A stretch of 64,000 nucleotides of DNA from Agromyces mariniharenae. Its GTDB lineage: Bacteria > Actinomycetota > Actinomycetes > Actinomycetales > Microbacteriaceae. A model generated the notes under the pieces. It was not told the origin of the DNA. It worked only from the letters and a program-made list of their open reading frames with translations, and searched no databases. The stretch spans positions 2,650,891 to 2,714,890 of the forward strand of contig NZ_VSSB01000001.1 in assembly GCF_008122505.1 (NCBI RefSeq). Reading direction: 5' to 3'. A program made the position numbers and the translations under genes. Shown here in pieces: positions 10,241 through 19,241 of the stretch (position 1 is its first letter; each line of letters begins with the position of its first letter).

Positions 10241-10273
10241 GGAGGCCCCGCCGGCGGCGCCGACGGGGCCTCC
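10241..10273 (-). terminator. Terminator of secreted paralogue C
   Basis: A 10-bp stem (GGAGGCCCCG, 10241-10250, with 10264-10273) with a GC-rich loop lies 35 bp beyond the stop codon of the gene ending at 10309. Confidence 0.75.
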
Positions 10274-10308
10274 TGGATCAAATCGGTTGAGCGTTCAGCT
10301 CCTCTCGA

Positions 10309-13053
10309 TCACGGGTCGATCACGAAGTCGCACGTGATGTGCTGCGGCTCCAGGTTGTTCAGCTCGAGGCTGATGTCATCCACCTCATCGGTGATGCCGT
10401 CCTCCTCGATCACTCCGTCCGGCGCGCCGGTCGGGTAGCAGTCGATGCTCGAGAACGTCCCACCCGGAACGATCGAGTCGACGCTGACCGTGATCTTCGT
10501 CAGCGGGATGTTGTGGAACGACTTCTTCGCGCCGTCGTTCGCGTCGGAGCAATCCGCCGCGCTCGCCTCTTCGACGAAGGCGGTCTGCGATCCGTCGACC
10601 TCCATCACGTAGCCGTCGGGCACGACCTCCTCGATCGTGTAGACCCCGGCGATGCCGCTCACGAGCAGGCCCGTGGCGCAGGCGACGCCGTTCGCATCCG
10701 TCGTGACCGTGATGCCCTCGGCCGGCAGCTCGCCGCCCGTGATCACGAAGTCCACGTCCGCGTGCGGGTGATCCACCCCGAGACCGTCGGCCGCGTGCTT
10801 GCGCGTCTTCGTGATCTCGATCGAGCCGACCTCACGCACGTCGTGGAACGTGCACGTCACGGTCTCGCCCGGGCTGAGCCCGATCGCGGCCGGGTCCGAA
10901 CCGTCGTCACAGGTGGCGCTGACCAGGTTCCAGTCGTCCGGAACCGTCTCCGCCACGTCGTACGTGCCGGGGTCGAGGTCGGAGAAGGTCTCCGAGTCCT
11001 TGCCCGCGTCACCCGCGGCGGTCGTCGTCAGCGTGAACGACGACGGAGTGAGCGTGTTCGACGTGAAGTCGAACGACCCGTCACCGGTGTCCGTGATCTT
11101 CTCGACGACGATCGACCCGGATGACCGGTTCGTGTACGTGCAGTCGAGCAGGTCCTCGGAGTCATCGATCGTGAAGGTGATCGACGCGCCGACGATCGAC
11201 GGAGTCACACCCGAGCTCGCGCTGCAGTCGACGTCGACGAGCTCCCAACCTGGAGGCAGGGTGCCCTCGGTGACGTTCAGGCCTGAGCCGAACAGCACGT
11301 TGTCGTACGACTGGCTCCCCTGGTCCTTCAGCGAGAAGGTCGGATCGACGTCACCGCCGAGCGTCGACAGCACGGTCGAGTAGTCGAACGAGGTGTCGCT
11401 CGCGTCGGGACTCGGCTGCGTCACCTTGCGGATGATCACCTGGCCGCCCGTCTCGTTGCCGTAGGTGCAGTCGAGCCGGTCGTCGGCATCGTCGATGTCG
11501 AACGTGACCGTGCCGGTCACCAGGTTGATGTTCGGCGTCACTCCGGAACTCGCGTCGCAGTTGATCGACTCGAGGCTCCAGCCCGTGGGCAGCGTGTCCT
11601 CGGTCACCGTGTAGCCGGTGCCGAGCAGCACGTCGGTGTAGGTCGAATCCTCGCCGTCCTTCAGGCTGAAGGAGGGATCATTGGCGCCCGACAGTCGATC
11701 GAAGCTCGACGAGAAGCCGAACGGCGAGTCGCTCGGATCCGGACTCGGATCGGTCGCCTTGCGGATGATGACCTCGCCGCCCGTCTCGTTGAAGTACGTG
11801 CAGTCGAGGATGTCGGTGGCGGCGTTGAGGTCGAACGTGACCTCGGTGCCCGAGATCGACGGTGTCACGCCGGTGCTCGCGCTGCAGTCGACGTGGTCGA
11901 ACTTCCAGCCGGCCGGGATTACGTCCTCGGTGACCTTCAGGCCGGTTCCGAAGAACACGCCGTTGTAGGTCTGCACGCCGCCGTCGGCGAGGCTGAAGGT
12001 GTTCACGGACGTGGGAGCCGTCGTGAACGTCTTCGTGTAGCCGAAGGACGTCGTCGCGCCATCAGGATCGGTCTGCTTCCGGATGATCACCTTCGCGCAG
12101 TTCGAGATGTTCACGGCCGTCGGGGCGATGAAGTCCTTCAGCGCCGCCGTGAACGAGTCGGACGAGCGGCTCTTCAGGTAGGCGCTGCCGAAGGACGTGC
12201 ACCCCTGGGTGCCGAGGAGCGTCGTGAAGTTGATCGACGCCTCGCCGAACGTACGCACGGAGACCGGGTTGTTGTTCACGCCGAGTCCGTCAGATTCGGC
12301 GAACGGGATGGCCGTCGAGTTGATCGAACCGGTGGCGAGCCCTGCGGTGGTGAGGTTCGCACGCAGGCCCCAGCAGGGGAACGAGTTCGACGCCACGCAG
12401 TTCGCTGGCGTGACCGCCAGAGCGGGGTTCTGGTACGGCGGGTTGAAGCTGGCATCCGTCAGCCAGTACGCCACGAACAACTGCGGGTTGACGCCGCCCT
12501 GCGAGAGGTCGTACTGGATGAGCAGGTCGCCCTCGGTGCGGACCGGTGTCACCTGGTTCCCGGAGATCGTCGGCGACTGGTTGAACTCGAAGTCCATGTT
12601 CGTCGTGCCGTTCGGCTCCTGGACGCGGTGCCAGAAGAGGTGGAGGAAGTCGGTGGTGCCGACTGTCTCGCGGTAGACGCCGAAATTGAGCAGGTCGCTC
12701 TTGTTCGGCGGGATGCTCCCGTCGACGACCGACGGAACGGCCGTGTCCTCCTTCGTGCCGTTGCCGAAGGAGTCGTCACCGGAACCGCTCGCGAGATCCG
12801 GTTTCCTGGTCTCGTTGACGCCCGCCCAGTCGATCGACGGCGCGGGGTCGTCGACCTTCAGGTTCGCATTCGAGTCGATCTCGAAGTTGCTGCCGGGCAG
12901 GCTCACTTCGTCGTGCCCCGCGTAGGCGGGAGACGCGAGCACGCCGGTGAGGACCAGGGCTGCGGCGCCGCCCAACGCGACGAGCGCCCGCCCGCGCTTG
13001 CGCTTGGGCGGACAGACGAGGTCGTCGGAACGCGGGGGATTCGTGAAAGGCAT
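10309..13053 (-). CDS. Secreted modular prealbumin-fold protein, long paralogue (C)
   Basis: A 914-residue exported protein, the largest of the trio. The signal peptide spans residues 1-45 (ends SPAYA). The shared domain runs to about residue 320, with a short insertion (NPPYQNPALAVTPANC) absent from A and B. Three consecutive type-1 repeats follow, each about 100 residues and starting VIIRK(Q/A/V)T, with conserved GVTP and LDCTY. Then come one type-2 repeat (SIVVEKITDTGDG) and the C-terminal Cna-B/SpaA-like module, ending HITCDFVIDP. Size differences among the paralogues are therefore due mainly to module gain or loss. I chose the ATG at 13053 by alignment with paralogue B; the ATG at 13056 is too close to GGAGG. 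No cell-wall anchor is visible. Confidence 0.82.
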   Translation of the reverse strand: MPFTNPPRSDDLVCPPKRKRGRALVALGGAAALVLTGVLASPAYAGHDEVSLPGSNFEIDSNANLKVDDPAPSIDWAGVNETRKPDLASGSGDDSFGNGTKEDTAVPSVVDGSIPPNKSDLLNFGVYRETVGTTDFLHLFWHRVQEPNGTTNMDFEFNQSPTISGNQVTPVRTEGDLLIQYDLSQGGVNPQLFVAYWLTDASFNPPYQNPALAVTPANCVASNSFPCWGLRANLTTAGLATGSINSTAIPFAESDGLGVNNNPVSVRTFGEASINFTTLLGTQGCTSFGSAYLKSRSSDSFTAALKDFIAPTAVNISNCAKVIIRKQTDPDGATTSFGYTKTFTTAPTSVNTFSLADGGVQTYNGVFFGTGLKVTEDVIPAGWKFDHVDCSASTGVTPSISGTEVTFDLNAATDILDCTYFNETGGEVIIRKATDPSPDPSDSPFGFSSSFDRLSGANDPSFSLKDGEDSTYTDVLLGTGYTVTEDTLPTGWSLESINCDASSGVTPNINLVTGTVTFDIDDADDRLDCTYGNETGGQVIIRKVTQPSPDASDTSFDYSTVLSTLGGDVDPTFSLKDQGSQSYDNVLFGSGLNVTEGTLPPGWELVDVDCSASSGVTPSIVGASITFTIDDSEDLLDCTYTNRSSGSIVVEKITDTGDGSFDFTSNTLTPSSFTLTTTAAGDAGKDSETFSDLDPGTYDVAETVPDDWNLVSATCDDGSDPAAIGLSPGETVTCTFHDVREVGSIEITKTRKHAADGLGVDHPHADVDFVITGGELPAEGITVTTDANGVACATGLLVSGIAGVYTIEEVVPDGYVMEVDGSQTAFVEEASAADCSDANDGAKKSFHNIPLTKITVSVDSIVPGGTFSSIDCYPTGAPDGVIEEDGITDEVDDISLELNNLEPQHITCDFVIDP

Positions 13054-13334
13054 CATCGCCTCCGGGTGTTTCAGGTTCGTCCGGTTCGGGTGAGCCGGAC
13101 GCTTCCCTCCCAGGGCGGTGCGCATGGCAGAGCGACGGCGCGCGGGCACGCGCCGGGGCGGTGTCGTTCGATGCCGGACCGCGGGAATCGTTCCGGCCGC
13201 ATCGATCCCCGGAGGGGAGTCTCACGTTCTGTCGCACAGTACACCCGCGGGTATGGCCGCCGAAACAAGATTTGAGCATTGCTCACCCTCCAAAACAGGG
13301 GTCATCAGGGGTTCGGCCGTGAGAAGGTGAATGC
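13054..13334 (-). promoter_or_regulatory. Promoter, perfect palindrome and leader of paralogue C
   Basis: Contains the perfect palindrome TGAGCATTGCTCA (13273-13285), an adjacent CCCTCC/AGGGG inverted repeat (13286-13302), and a -10 like TACTGT (13241-13236) 31 nt beyond it. A leader of about 175 nt follows. The spacing matches paralogues A and B within 2 nt although the leader has diverged. The palindrome sits near -45 to -60, an activator position. The plus-strand gene starting at 13335 must draw its promoter from the same stretch. Confidence 0.55.
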
Positions 13335-13898
13335 ATGGTCGAGTCGCAATCGGATGCCGCGGGCCGCGCGCCCTCCGACGGTGCGGCCGCGCGGCCGCCG
13401 AAGCTCCTCGCGCACCCGTTCATGCGCACGACGTTCGCGACCGAGGAGTCCGTCTACGGCGTGATCCTCGTCTCGGGCATGATCGTGGTGGCCGGCGGTC
13501 ACGGCGAGTCCTCGTGGTCGGTGTTCTGGACCGTGCTCGTGACGGTGATCGTCTTCTGGGCTGCCCACGTCTACGCCGGCACCGTCGCGCGACACGGGCT
13601 CGACCACGAGCGCATGATCGGCCTCCGCGAGGCGTTCCGCATCTCGTTCCGGCGATCGCTGGGCCTGCTCGCCTCCGCACTGATCCCGTCCTTCATCCTG
13701 CTGCTGGGCGCGACGCGTGCGATCCCCGACCAGTACGCGATCTGGACCGCGCTCTGGGCGGGCGTGGGGGTGCTCGCCGTGCTCGGCTGGATCGCGTTCT
13801 CGCGGCGGGGGTCGTCGTGGCCGATCCGCGTCGCCGGCGCGCTCGGCACCGCGTCGTTCGGCATCGCGATGATCGTGCTGAAGGCCTTCATCCACTGA
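13335..13898 (+). CDS. Integral membrane protein of unknown function
   Basis: A 187-residue protein with a hydrophilic N-terminus of about 35 residues, then four or five membrane segments (about 40-56, 63-82, 108-125, 138-157, 165-185). The segment RTTFATEESVYGVILVSGM is followed by a basic loop (ARHGLDHERMIGLREAFRIS). I do not recognise a catalytic motif and assign no function. The ATG at 13335 has AAGGTGA just upstream, so it is preferred over the out-of-frame ATG at 13331. It faces away from the secreted-protein genes and may share their regulatory interval. Confidence 0.8.
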   Translation: MVESQSDAAGRAPSDGAAARPPKLLAHPFMRTTFATEESVYGVILVSGMIVVAGGHGESSWSVFWTVLVTVIVFWAAHVYAGTVARHGLDHERMIGLREAFRISFRRSLGLLASALIPSFILLLGATRAIPDQYAIWTALWAGVGVLAVLGWIAFSRRGSSWPIRVAGALGTASFGIAMIVLKAFIH

Positions 13899-13996
13899 GG
13901 TCGGGCCCTCGAACGGGGGAATCCGATTCCGCGCGGATCCACTGACCGCGCGGGGCCTCGGAGCGATATCGTCATCCCAATGGGGAGGGGGCCGAC

Positions 13997-15502
13997 ATGG
14001 CCGAGATGAGCACGAGCGAGCTCCAGGCGCGGGTGGCGGAGCTCGAGGCGGAGAACCGGGCGCTCAAGTCCGAGGCGGATGCCGCAGCGACGGCGCTGGG
14101 CGCGACGCCCTCCGACGAGGCGGCGGCGCGCCGCAGTCGCGGACGTGGCCGGACGGCGGCCGCGATCGTGCTCGTCGTCATCGGCCTGATCCTCGCACCG
14201 GTCGCGGTGATCGCGGGCTGGGCCAGGCTCGAGCTCGTGGACACCGACCGGTTCGTCGCCACCTTCGCGCCGATGGCCGAGGATCCCGACGTGCAGGCGT
14301 ACATCGCCGACGAGGTGACGGCGGCCATCGAGGAGCAGGTCGACATCCCAGCCCTGACGGCCGACCTCTTCGACGGGCTCAAGCAGCTCGACCTGCCCCC
14401 GCGTGCCGAGGCCGCGCTGGGCCTGCTCGAGCAGCCGGCGACGCAGGGACTGCAGAACCTGGTCGCAGGCGTGGTCGACCGCATTGTCACCTCCGAGGCG
14501 TTCGCCGACATCTGGGCGGCCGCGCTCCGCGCCTCGCACACGCAGTTCGTCGCGGCGGTGCAGGGCAGCCCCGACGCGGCGCTCGAGATCGGCAGCGGCG
14601 GCACGCTGTCTGTGCAGCTCGGTCCGATCGTCGAGGCGGTGAAGCAGCGCCTCGAAGACCAGGGCGTCGGCTTCGCGTCCGCGATCCCCGACGTCGACCG
14701 CAGCATCGTCGTCGCGCAGAACGACGCGTTCACGCTCGTGCAGACGGTGTACGCGCTCGCGGTCGCGGCGGGCACCTGGATCCCGTGGATCTGCCTCGGC
14801 CTCCTCGTGGCCGGCGTGCTGATCGCGAAGAACCGGCCCAAGGCGCTGGTGTGGACGGCGGGCGGCTTCGCCCTCAGCATGGGGCTGCTCGCCGCCGGGG
14901 CGGGCGTCGGCCGCCTCTACTTCATCGGCGCCGTGAGCCCGTCGATCATGCCGCGGGATGCCGCGGAGTCGCTGTTCGACGGCCTGGTCGAGTTCATGAT
15001 GTCGACGATCCTGGCCCTGTTCGTGCTGGCACTGCTCATCGCCGTGATCGCGTGGTTCTCCGGACCCTGGCGTCCGGCGCGCGCGGCGAGGGACTTCGCG
15101 GGGTCGGGCTTCACCGCCGTCCGCCGATCCGCCGCCAAGCGCGGCATCACCACCGGCGCGTTCGGAGTGGCGCTCGACCGCTGGCGCGGCGTGGCCTACA
15201 CGCTCATCGCGCTCGTCGCGGCGGCCGTGGTGTGGTTCAACCGACCGGTGACCCTCGGCGTCGTGTTCTGGACGCTCGTGCTGTCGCTCGTGGCGTTGCT
15301 GATCGTCGAGCTCCTGCGCCGCCCGGCCGACGAGGTCGCGGAGGCGCAGGCGGAAGCCGCTGCGGTCGCGGATCTCGAGGCCGACGCGGCATCCGACGAC
15401 GAGGCCGACACGCTCGTGCTCGCGGATGCCGTGGTGGTCGAGACGGGGGAGTCGACGCGGCCGCCGGCGAGTCCGTCCGATCCCGCACGTCGCACCGACT
15501 GA
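13997..15502 (+). CDS. Multi-pass membrane protein with N-terminal coiled coil
   Basis: A 501-residue protein. Residues 1-35 form a short coiled coil (ELQARVAELEAENRALKSE), then a basic stretch and TM1 (about 54-77). An extracellular region of about 170 residues follows (WARLELVDTDRFVATFAPMA..., rich in short helices). At least five more membrane helices come after residue 250, ending in an acidic Ala/Glu-rich cytoplasmic tail. Proteins of this architecture occur in actinobacteria, but I know no function. The start is ATG at 13997 behind a strong GGGGAGGGG. The DUF6350 gene begins 32 bp downstream, but with its own -10 box. Confidence 0.85.
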   Translation: MAEMSTSELQARVAELEAENRALKSEADAAATALGATPSDEAAARRSRGRGRTAAAIVLVVIGLILAPVAVIAGWARLELVDTDRFVATFAPMAEDPDVQAYIADEVTAAIEEQVDIPALTADLFDGLKQLDLPPRAEAALGLLEQPATQGLQNLVAGVVDRIVTSEAFADIWAAALRASHTQFVAAVQGSPDAALEIGSGGTLSVQLGPIVEAVKQRLEDQGVGFASAIPDVDRSIVVAQNDAFTLVQTVYALAVAAGTWIPWICLGLLVAGVLIAKNRPKALVWTAGGFALSMGLLAAGAGVGRLYFIGAVSPSIMPRDAAESLFDGLVEFMMSTILALFVLALLIAVIAWFSGPWRPARAARDFAGSGFTAVRRSAAKRGITTGAFGVALDRWRGVAYTLIALVAAAVVWFNRPVTLGVVFWTLVLSLVALLIVELLRRPADEVAEAQAEAAAVADLEADAASDDEADTLVLADAVVVETGESTRPPASPSDPARRTD

Positions 15503-15518
15503 GCCCGGCGGGCCGGGT

Positions 15519-15524
15519 TAGGCT
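15519..15524 (+). promoter_or_regulatory. -10 element TAGGCT for a near-leaderless transcript (DUF6350 gene)
   Basis: TAGGCT ends 9 nt before the ATG at 15534. The same box-to-start geometry recurs at purN, the DDAH-like gene, the GNAT gene, the YrdB-like gene and purU. Confidence 0.5.
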
Positions 15525-15533
15525 CGCCGAGGA

Positions 15534-16841
15534 ATGAGACGCACGACGATCGCCCTGCTGGCCGCCCTCGAGGCATCCGTCGCGGCGCTCATCGGGCTCG
15601 GCCTCGTGCTCGTGCCGCTCATGCTGCTGTGGGCCGTGCACTTCGAGCTCGCCGTCGACGCCGGGGTGTTCCTCCGCACGTCGGCCGACGTGTGGCTGCT
15701 CGGCCACGGCGTCGACCTCGTGGTGCAGCTCGACCCGGTCACCGCCGGGCGCATTCCGGTGCCGGGCGCCGCCGACCCGTTCCCCATCACGATCGCCATG
15801 CTCGGGTTCGCCCTCATCACCGTGGCCTTCGGACGCCGCATCGGACGCCGATCGGCTGCGGGCGGCCACTCGTTCAGCGGCGGGGTCGCCGCGGTGGTCG
15901 TCTACGTCGTGGCCGGAGCGGGGCTCGCCCTCCTCGCGGCCGACGACGCGGCTCGCGCCGACGTGTGGCAGGCGGCATGGCTGCCGGCGGCGGTCGTGGC
16001 GCTCGGCGTCGTCATCGGTGCGGTCGGCGAGGTGCTGCGCACGGCGGGCACGACGGATGCCGCGACCGGCCTCGTGCGCCGGGCGCTCGCCACGGTGCCC
16101 GCCGGTCTCGTCGCGGGCGGTCGCGCCGCCGTGCGGATCGGCGCCGGCGCGGTCTTCGGCGTGCTCGGCGTCTCGGCCGTGCTCGTCGCCGTGCTGATCG
16201 CGCTGGACTACGCGACCATCGCCGGGCTCTACCAGGCACTCGGAGCCGGCGTCGACGGCGGGATCGCGCTCACCGTCGCCGAGCTCGCCCTGCTGCCGAA
16301 CCTCGTGATCTGGGCGGCGGCGTGGCTGCTCGGTCCGGGCTTCGCGATCGGCACCGGAAGCCTGGTGTCCCCGGGCGGCACGCTGCTCGGCCCAGTGCCC
16401 GGCATCCCGGTGCTCGGGGCGCTGCCGACCGACGCCCCCGCGCTCGGCGCCCTCTGGCTCATCGTCCCCGTGCTGTTCGGATTCGTCGGCGGCTGGCTCG
16501 TCGGCAGCGGCGAGGACCCCGATCGCGACGTGCCGCGCGCAGGATGGTGGGCGCCGCTCGCGGTCGCCGTCGCGGCATCCGTCGTCGCTGGCATCGTCAC
16601 GGGCCTGCTCGCGTGGTGGTCGGGCGGGGCGGCCGGCCCCGGTCGGCTCGCCGACGTCGGACCGGCGCCGCTGCCCGTCGCGATCGCCGCCGCCGCGACC
16701 GTCGGCATCGGCGCGCTCGTCGGGGTCTACGCCGCGCGGTTCCGTGGCCGACGCGACGACGTCGACGACCGCGACGAACGCAGCGAGCGCGACGACGCCC
16801 ACCTGCGGTCGAACGCGCTGTCGGACCTCGTCGACCGCTGA
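15534..16841 (+). CDS. DUF6350 family membrane protein
   Basis: A 435-residue polytopic protein with roughly ten hydrophobic segments and a charged C-terminal tail ([19 protein letters not shown]). The opening ([21 protein letters not shown]) and the position directly upstream of purN-purH are typical of the actinobacterial DUF6350 family, whose function is not known. The ATG at 15534 follows a TAGGCT box by 9 nt. A hairpin built from the GGATGCC word separates it from purN, so the two genes are probably transcribed separately despite their conserved order. Confidence 0.82.
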   Translation: MRRTTIALLAALEASVAALIGLGLVLVPLMLLWAVHFELAVDAGVFLRTSADVWLLGHGVDLVVQLDPVTAGRIPVPGAADPFPITIAMLGFALITVAFGRRIGRRSAAGGHSFSGGVAAVVVYVVAGAGLALLAADDAARADVWQAAWLPAAVVALGVVIGAVGEVLRTAGTTDAATGLVRRALATVPAGLVAGGRAAVRIGAGAVFGVLGVSAVLVAVLIALDYATIAGLYQALGAGVDGGIALTVAELALLPNLVIWAAAWLLGPGFAIGTGSLVSPGGTLLGPVPGIPVLGALPTDAPALGALWLIVPVLFGFVGGWLVGSGEDPDRDVPRAGWWAPLAVAVAASVVAGIVTGLLAWWSGGAAGPGRLADVGPAPLPVAIAAAATVGIGALVGVYAARFRGRRDDVDDRDERSERDDAHLRSNALSDLVDR

Positions 16842-16870
16842 CCCCGCGGTCGCTCCGGGCGGGCAGTCGC

Positions 16871-16891
16871 GGCATCCGAGCGTCGGATGCC
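16871..16891 (+). terminator. Small hairpin between DUF6350 gene and purN
   Basis: GGCATCCGA (16871-16879) pairs with 16883-16891 around a 3-nt loop. Its arms are the genome-typical GGATGCC word in both orientations. Confidence 0.5.
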
Positions 16892-16918
16892 CCGCACGGT
16901 GCGCATCCGCGCAGCGGG

Positions 16919-16924
16919 TAGGCT
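16919..16924 (+). promoter_or_regulatory. -10 element TAGGCT of the purN-purH operon
   Basis: The box ends 6 nt before the GTG at 16931, implying a leaderless purNH mRNA. For the alternative GTG at 16928 only 3 nt would remain, too few for a transcription start at the start codon. Confidence 0.5.
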
Positions 16925-16930
16925 CGAGTG

Positions 16931-17524
16931 GTGCAGAAGCTCGTCGTGCTCATCTCGGGCACAGGCTCCAACCTCCGCGCCCTGCTCGAAGCCTCGGAAG
17001 ACGCCGAGTTCCCGGCGCGCGTCGTCGCCATCGGCGCCGACCGCGAGGCGGACGGCCTCCTCCTGGGCGAGGAGTTCGGCATCCCGACCTTCACGGTCCC
17101 GTTCACGGCCTACCCCGACCGCGAGTCGTGGGGCGAGGCGCTCATCGAGCAGGTGCGTCACTGGGGGCCCGACCTCGTCATCCTCTCGGGCCTGATGCGC
17201 CTCGTGCCGCCCGCCGTGGTCGACGCGTTCTCGCCGCACCTCATCAACACGCACCCCGCGTACCTGCCCGAGTTCCCCGGGGCGCACGGCGTGCGCGACG
17301 CGATCGCCGCCGGCGTCGACCAGACGGGGGCGAGCCTCATCGTCGTCGACAACTCGGTCGACGGCGGGCCCATCATCGCGCAGGAGCGCGTGCCGGTGCT
17401 GCCGGGCGACACCGAGTCGACCCTGCACGACCGCATCAAGCCCGTCGAGCGCCGCCTGCTCATCCAGGCCGTGCTCGACATCGCCAACTCGCATCTCGAC
17501 CTGAAGGAACTGAGCAGAAGATGA
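16931..17524 (+). CDS. purN: Phosphoribosylglycinamide formyltransferase
   Basis: GAR transformylase transfers a formyl group from 10-formyltetrahydrofolate to GAR in purine synthesis. About 197 residues. Visible: phosphate loop [11 protein letters not shown], the catalytic pair N and H in [15 protein letters not shown], and the aspartate of SVDGGPII. The position that is His in the usual TVHFV segment is isoleucine here (GASLIVVD). Two consecutive GTGs (16928, 16931) could start it, and promoter geometry favours 16931. It overlaps purH by 4 bp (ATGA), giving tight translational coupling of consecutive formyl-transfer steps of the pathway. Confidence 0.94.
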   Translation: MQKLVVLISGTGSNLRALLEASEDAEFPARVVAIGADREADGLLLGEEFGIPTFTVPFTAYPDRESWGEALIEQVRHWGPDLVILSGLMRLVPPAVVDAFSPHLINTHPAYLPEFPGAHGVRDAIAAGVDQTGASLIVVDNSVDGGPIIAQERVPVLPGDTESTLHDRIKPVERRLLIQAVLDIANSHLDLKELSRR

Positions 17525-19134
17525 GCAGCGGCCGATCGATCGACCCGACCCTCTACCGGGAACGCGACCGAGTGCCCGTGCGCCGTGCGCTCGTCGCAGT
17601 CAGTGACAAGCGCGGGCTGGTCGAGCTCGCGACGGCGCTCGTCGACGCGGGCGTCGAGATCGTGTCGACGGGGGGCACGAGCGCCGCGATCGCCGAGGCG
17701 GGGCTGCCCGTCACGCAGGTCGCCTCGGTCACCGGCTACCCCGAGCACCTCGACGGGCGCGTGCGCACGCTGCACCCCGCCGTGCACTCCGGGCTCCTCG
17801 CCGACCTGCGCCTCGAGCACCACGAACGCGAGCTCGCCGAGCTCGCCATCAAGCCCTACGAGCTCGTCATCGTGAACCTCTACCCGTTCGCCGAGACGGT
17901 GGCCGCCGGCGCCTCGCCGAACGAGGCGGTCGAGCAGATCGACATCGGCGGACCCGCCATGGTCCGCGCCTCCGCGAAGAACCACGCCAACGTGGCGGTC
18001 GTCGTCTCGCCCGACCGCTACGACGAGGTCGTCGAGGCGGTCCGCGGCGGCGGCACCACCCTCGCGCAGCGCCGTGAGCTCGCACGCGAGGCGTTCCGCC
18101 ACACGGCGACCTACGACATCGCCGTCGCCTCCTACCTCGGCAGCGTCGTGGCGCCCGACCAGGCCGTCGACGTGTCGCCGTTCCCGGCCTGGGTCGGCGG
18201 GTCCTGGACGAAGACCGCCGACCTGCGCTACGGCGAGAACTCGCACCAGCGGGCGGCCCTCTACGCGTCGCAGGGCGGCCGCCCGGGCATCGCGCAGGCG
18301 GTGCAGCTGCATGGCAAGGAGATGTCGTACAACAACTACGTCGACGCGGATGCCGCGGTGCGCGCCGCCTTCGACTTCGACGAGCCCGCCGTGGCGATCA
18401 TCAAGCACGCCAACCCGTGCGGCATCGCGGTCGCGACGCCCGGGACATCCGACCCGATCGCCGACGCCCACCGCCGCGCGCACGAGTGCGACCCGGTGTC
18501 GGCGTTCGGCGGCGTCATCGCCGCGAACCGCACCGTGACGCTCGGCATGGCCGAGACCGTGTCGGGCATCTTCACCGAGGTGCTCGTCGCGCCGGCGTTC
18601 GAGGCCGAGGCGGTCGAGCTGCTCACGCAGAAGAAGAACATCCGCCTCCTCACGCTGCCCGAGGGCTTCTCGCCGACCGCGGTCGAGCTCCGCCAGGTCT
18701 CGGGCGGGATGCTGCTGCAGCAGGCTGACCGGCGGTTCGCGTCCTCGGCGGAGTGGACGCTCGCCGCCGGCGAACCCGCCGACGAGGAGACCCTCGCCGA
18801 CCTCGACTTCGCGTGGCGCGCCTGCCGGGCCGTCAAGTCGAACGCGATCCTGCTCGCCTCCGGCGGCGCGTCCGTCGGCGTCGGCATGGGACAGGTGAAC
18901 CGCGTCGACTCGTGCAAGCTCGCAGTGGAGCGCGCGGGCGACCGGGCCGCGGGCTCGGTCGCGGCATCCGATGCGTTCTTCCCGTTCGCCGACGGGCTGC
19001 AGATCCTCATCGACGGCGGCGTGCGCGCGGTCGTGCAGCCCGGCGGATCCGTGCGCGACGAGGAGGTCGTCGCGGCCGCGAACGCGGCCGGCATCACCAT
19101 GTACTTCACCGGGGAGCGGCACTTCTTCCACTGA
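17521..19134 (+). CDS. purH: Bifunctional AICAR transformylase/IMP cyclohydrolase
   Basis: PurH performs the last two steps of IMP synthesis: formylation of AICAR and ring closure. It has 537 residues. The N-terminal IMP cyclohydrolase (MGS-like) domain has [25 protein letters not shown] and [13 protein letters not shown]. The C-terminal AICAR transformylase domain has [36 protein letters not shown] and the closing FFPFADG...[13 protein letters not shown]. All catalytic blocks look intact. The ATG overlaps the purN stop codon. Confidence 0.97.
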   Translation: MSSGRSIDPTLYRERDRVPVRRALVAVSDKRGLVELATALVDAGVEIVSTGGTSAAIAEAGLPVTQVASVTGYPEHLDGRVRTLHPAVHSGLLADLRLEHHERELAELAIKPYELVIVNLYPFAETVAAGASPNEAVEQIDIGGPAMVRASAKNHANVAVVVSPDRYDEVVEAVRGGGTTLAQRRELAREAFRHTATYDIAVASYLGSVVAPDQAVDVSPFPAWVGGSWTKTADLRYGENSHQRAALYASQGGRPGIAQAVQLHGKEMSYNNYVDADAAVRAAFDFDEPAVAIIKHANPCGIAVATPGTSDPIADAHRRAHECDPVSAFGGVIAANRTVTLGMAETVSGIFTEVLVAPAFEAEAVELLTQKKNIRLLTLPEGFSPTAVELRQVSGGMLLQQADRRFASSAEWTLAAGEPADEETLADLDFAWRACRAVKSNAILLASGGASVGVGMGQVNRVDSCKLAVERAGDRAAGSVAASDAFFPFADGLQILIDGGVRAVVQPGGSVRDEEVVAAANAAGITMYFTGERHFFH

Positions 19135-19166
19135 GTCGGCTGGCCACCGCGAGCGCGCGACGGCGG

Positions 19167-19172
19167 TACCCT
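19167..19172 (+). promoter_or_regulatory. Candidate -10 (TACCCT) for the amino-acid dehydrogenase gene
   Basis: A TANNNT box about 70 nt before the ATG at 19242, which has its own AAGGAG ribosome-binding site. Assignment is by pattern and position only. Confidence 0.35.
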
Positions 19173-19241
19173 TGAAGTGAGGCGCTCAGAAGGCGCCCGC
19201 ACGGTTCCGCCCACGAAGCGGATGGACAAGGAGACCGATCG

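Noticed and set aside
6265..13053. Sortase-anchored pilus locus
   Set aside because: Cna-B/SpaA-like modules suggested it, but there is no LPXTG-like motif, no C-terminal membrane helix and no sortase gene in the window.
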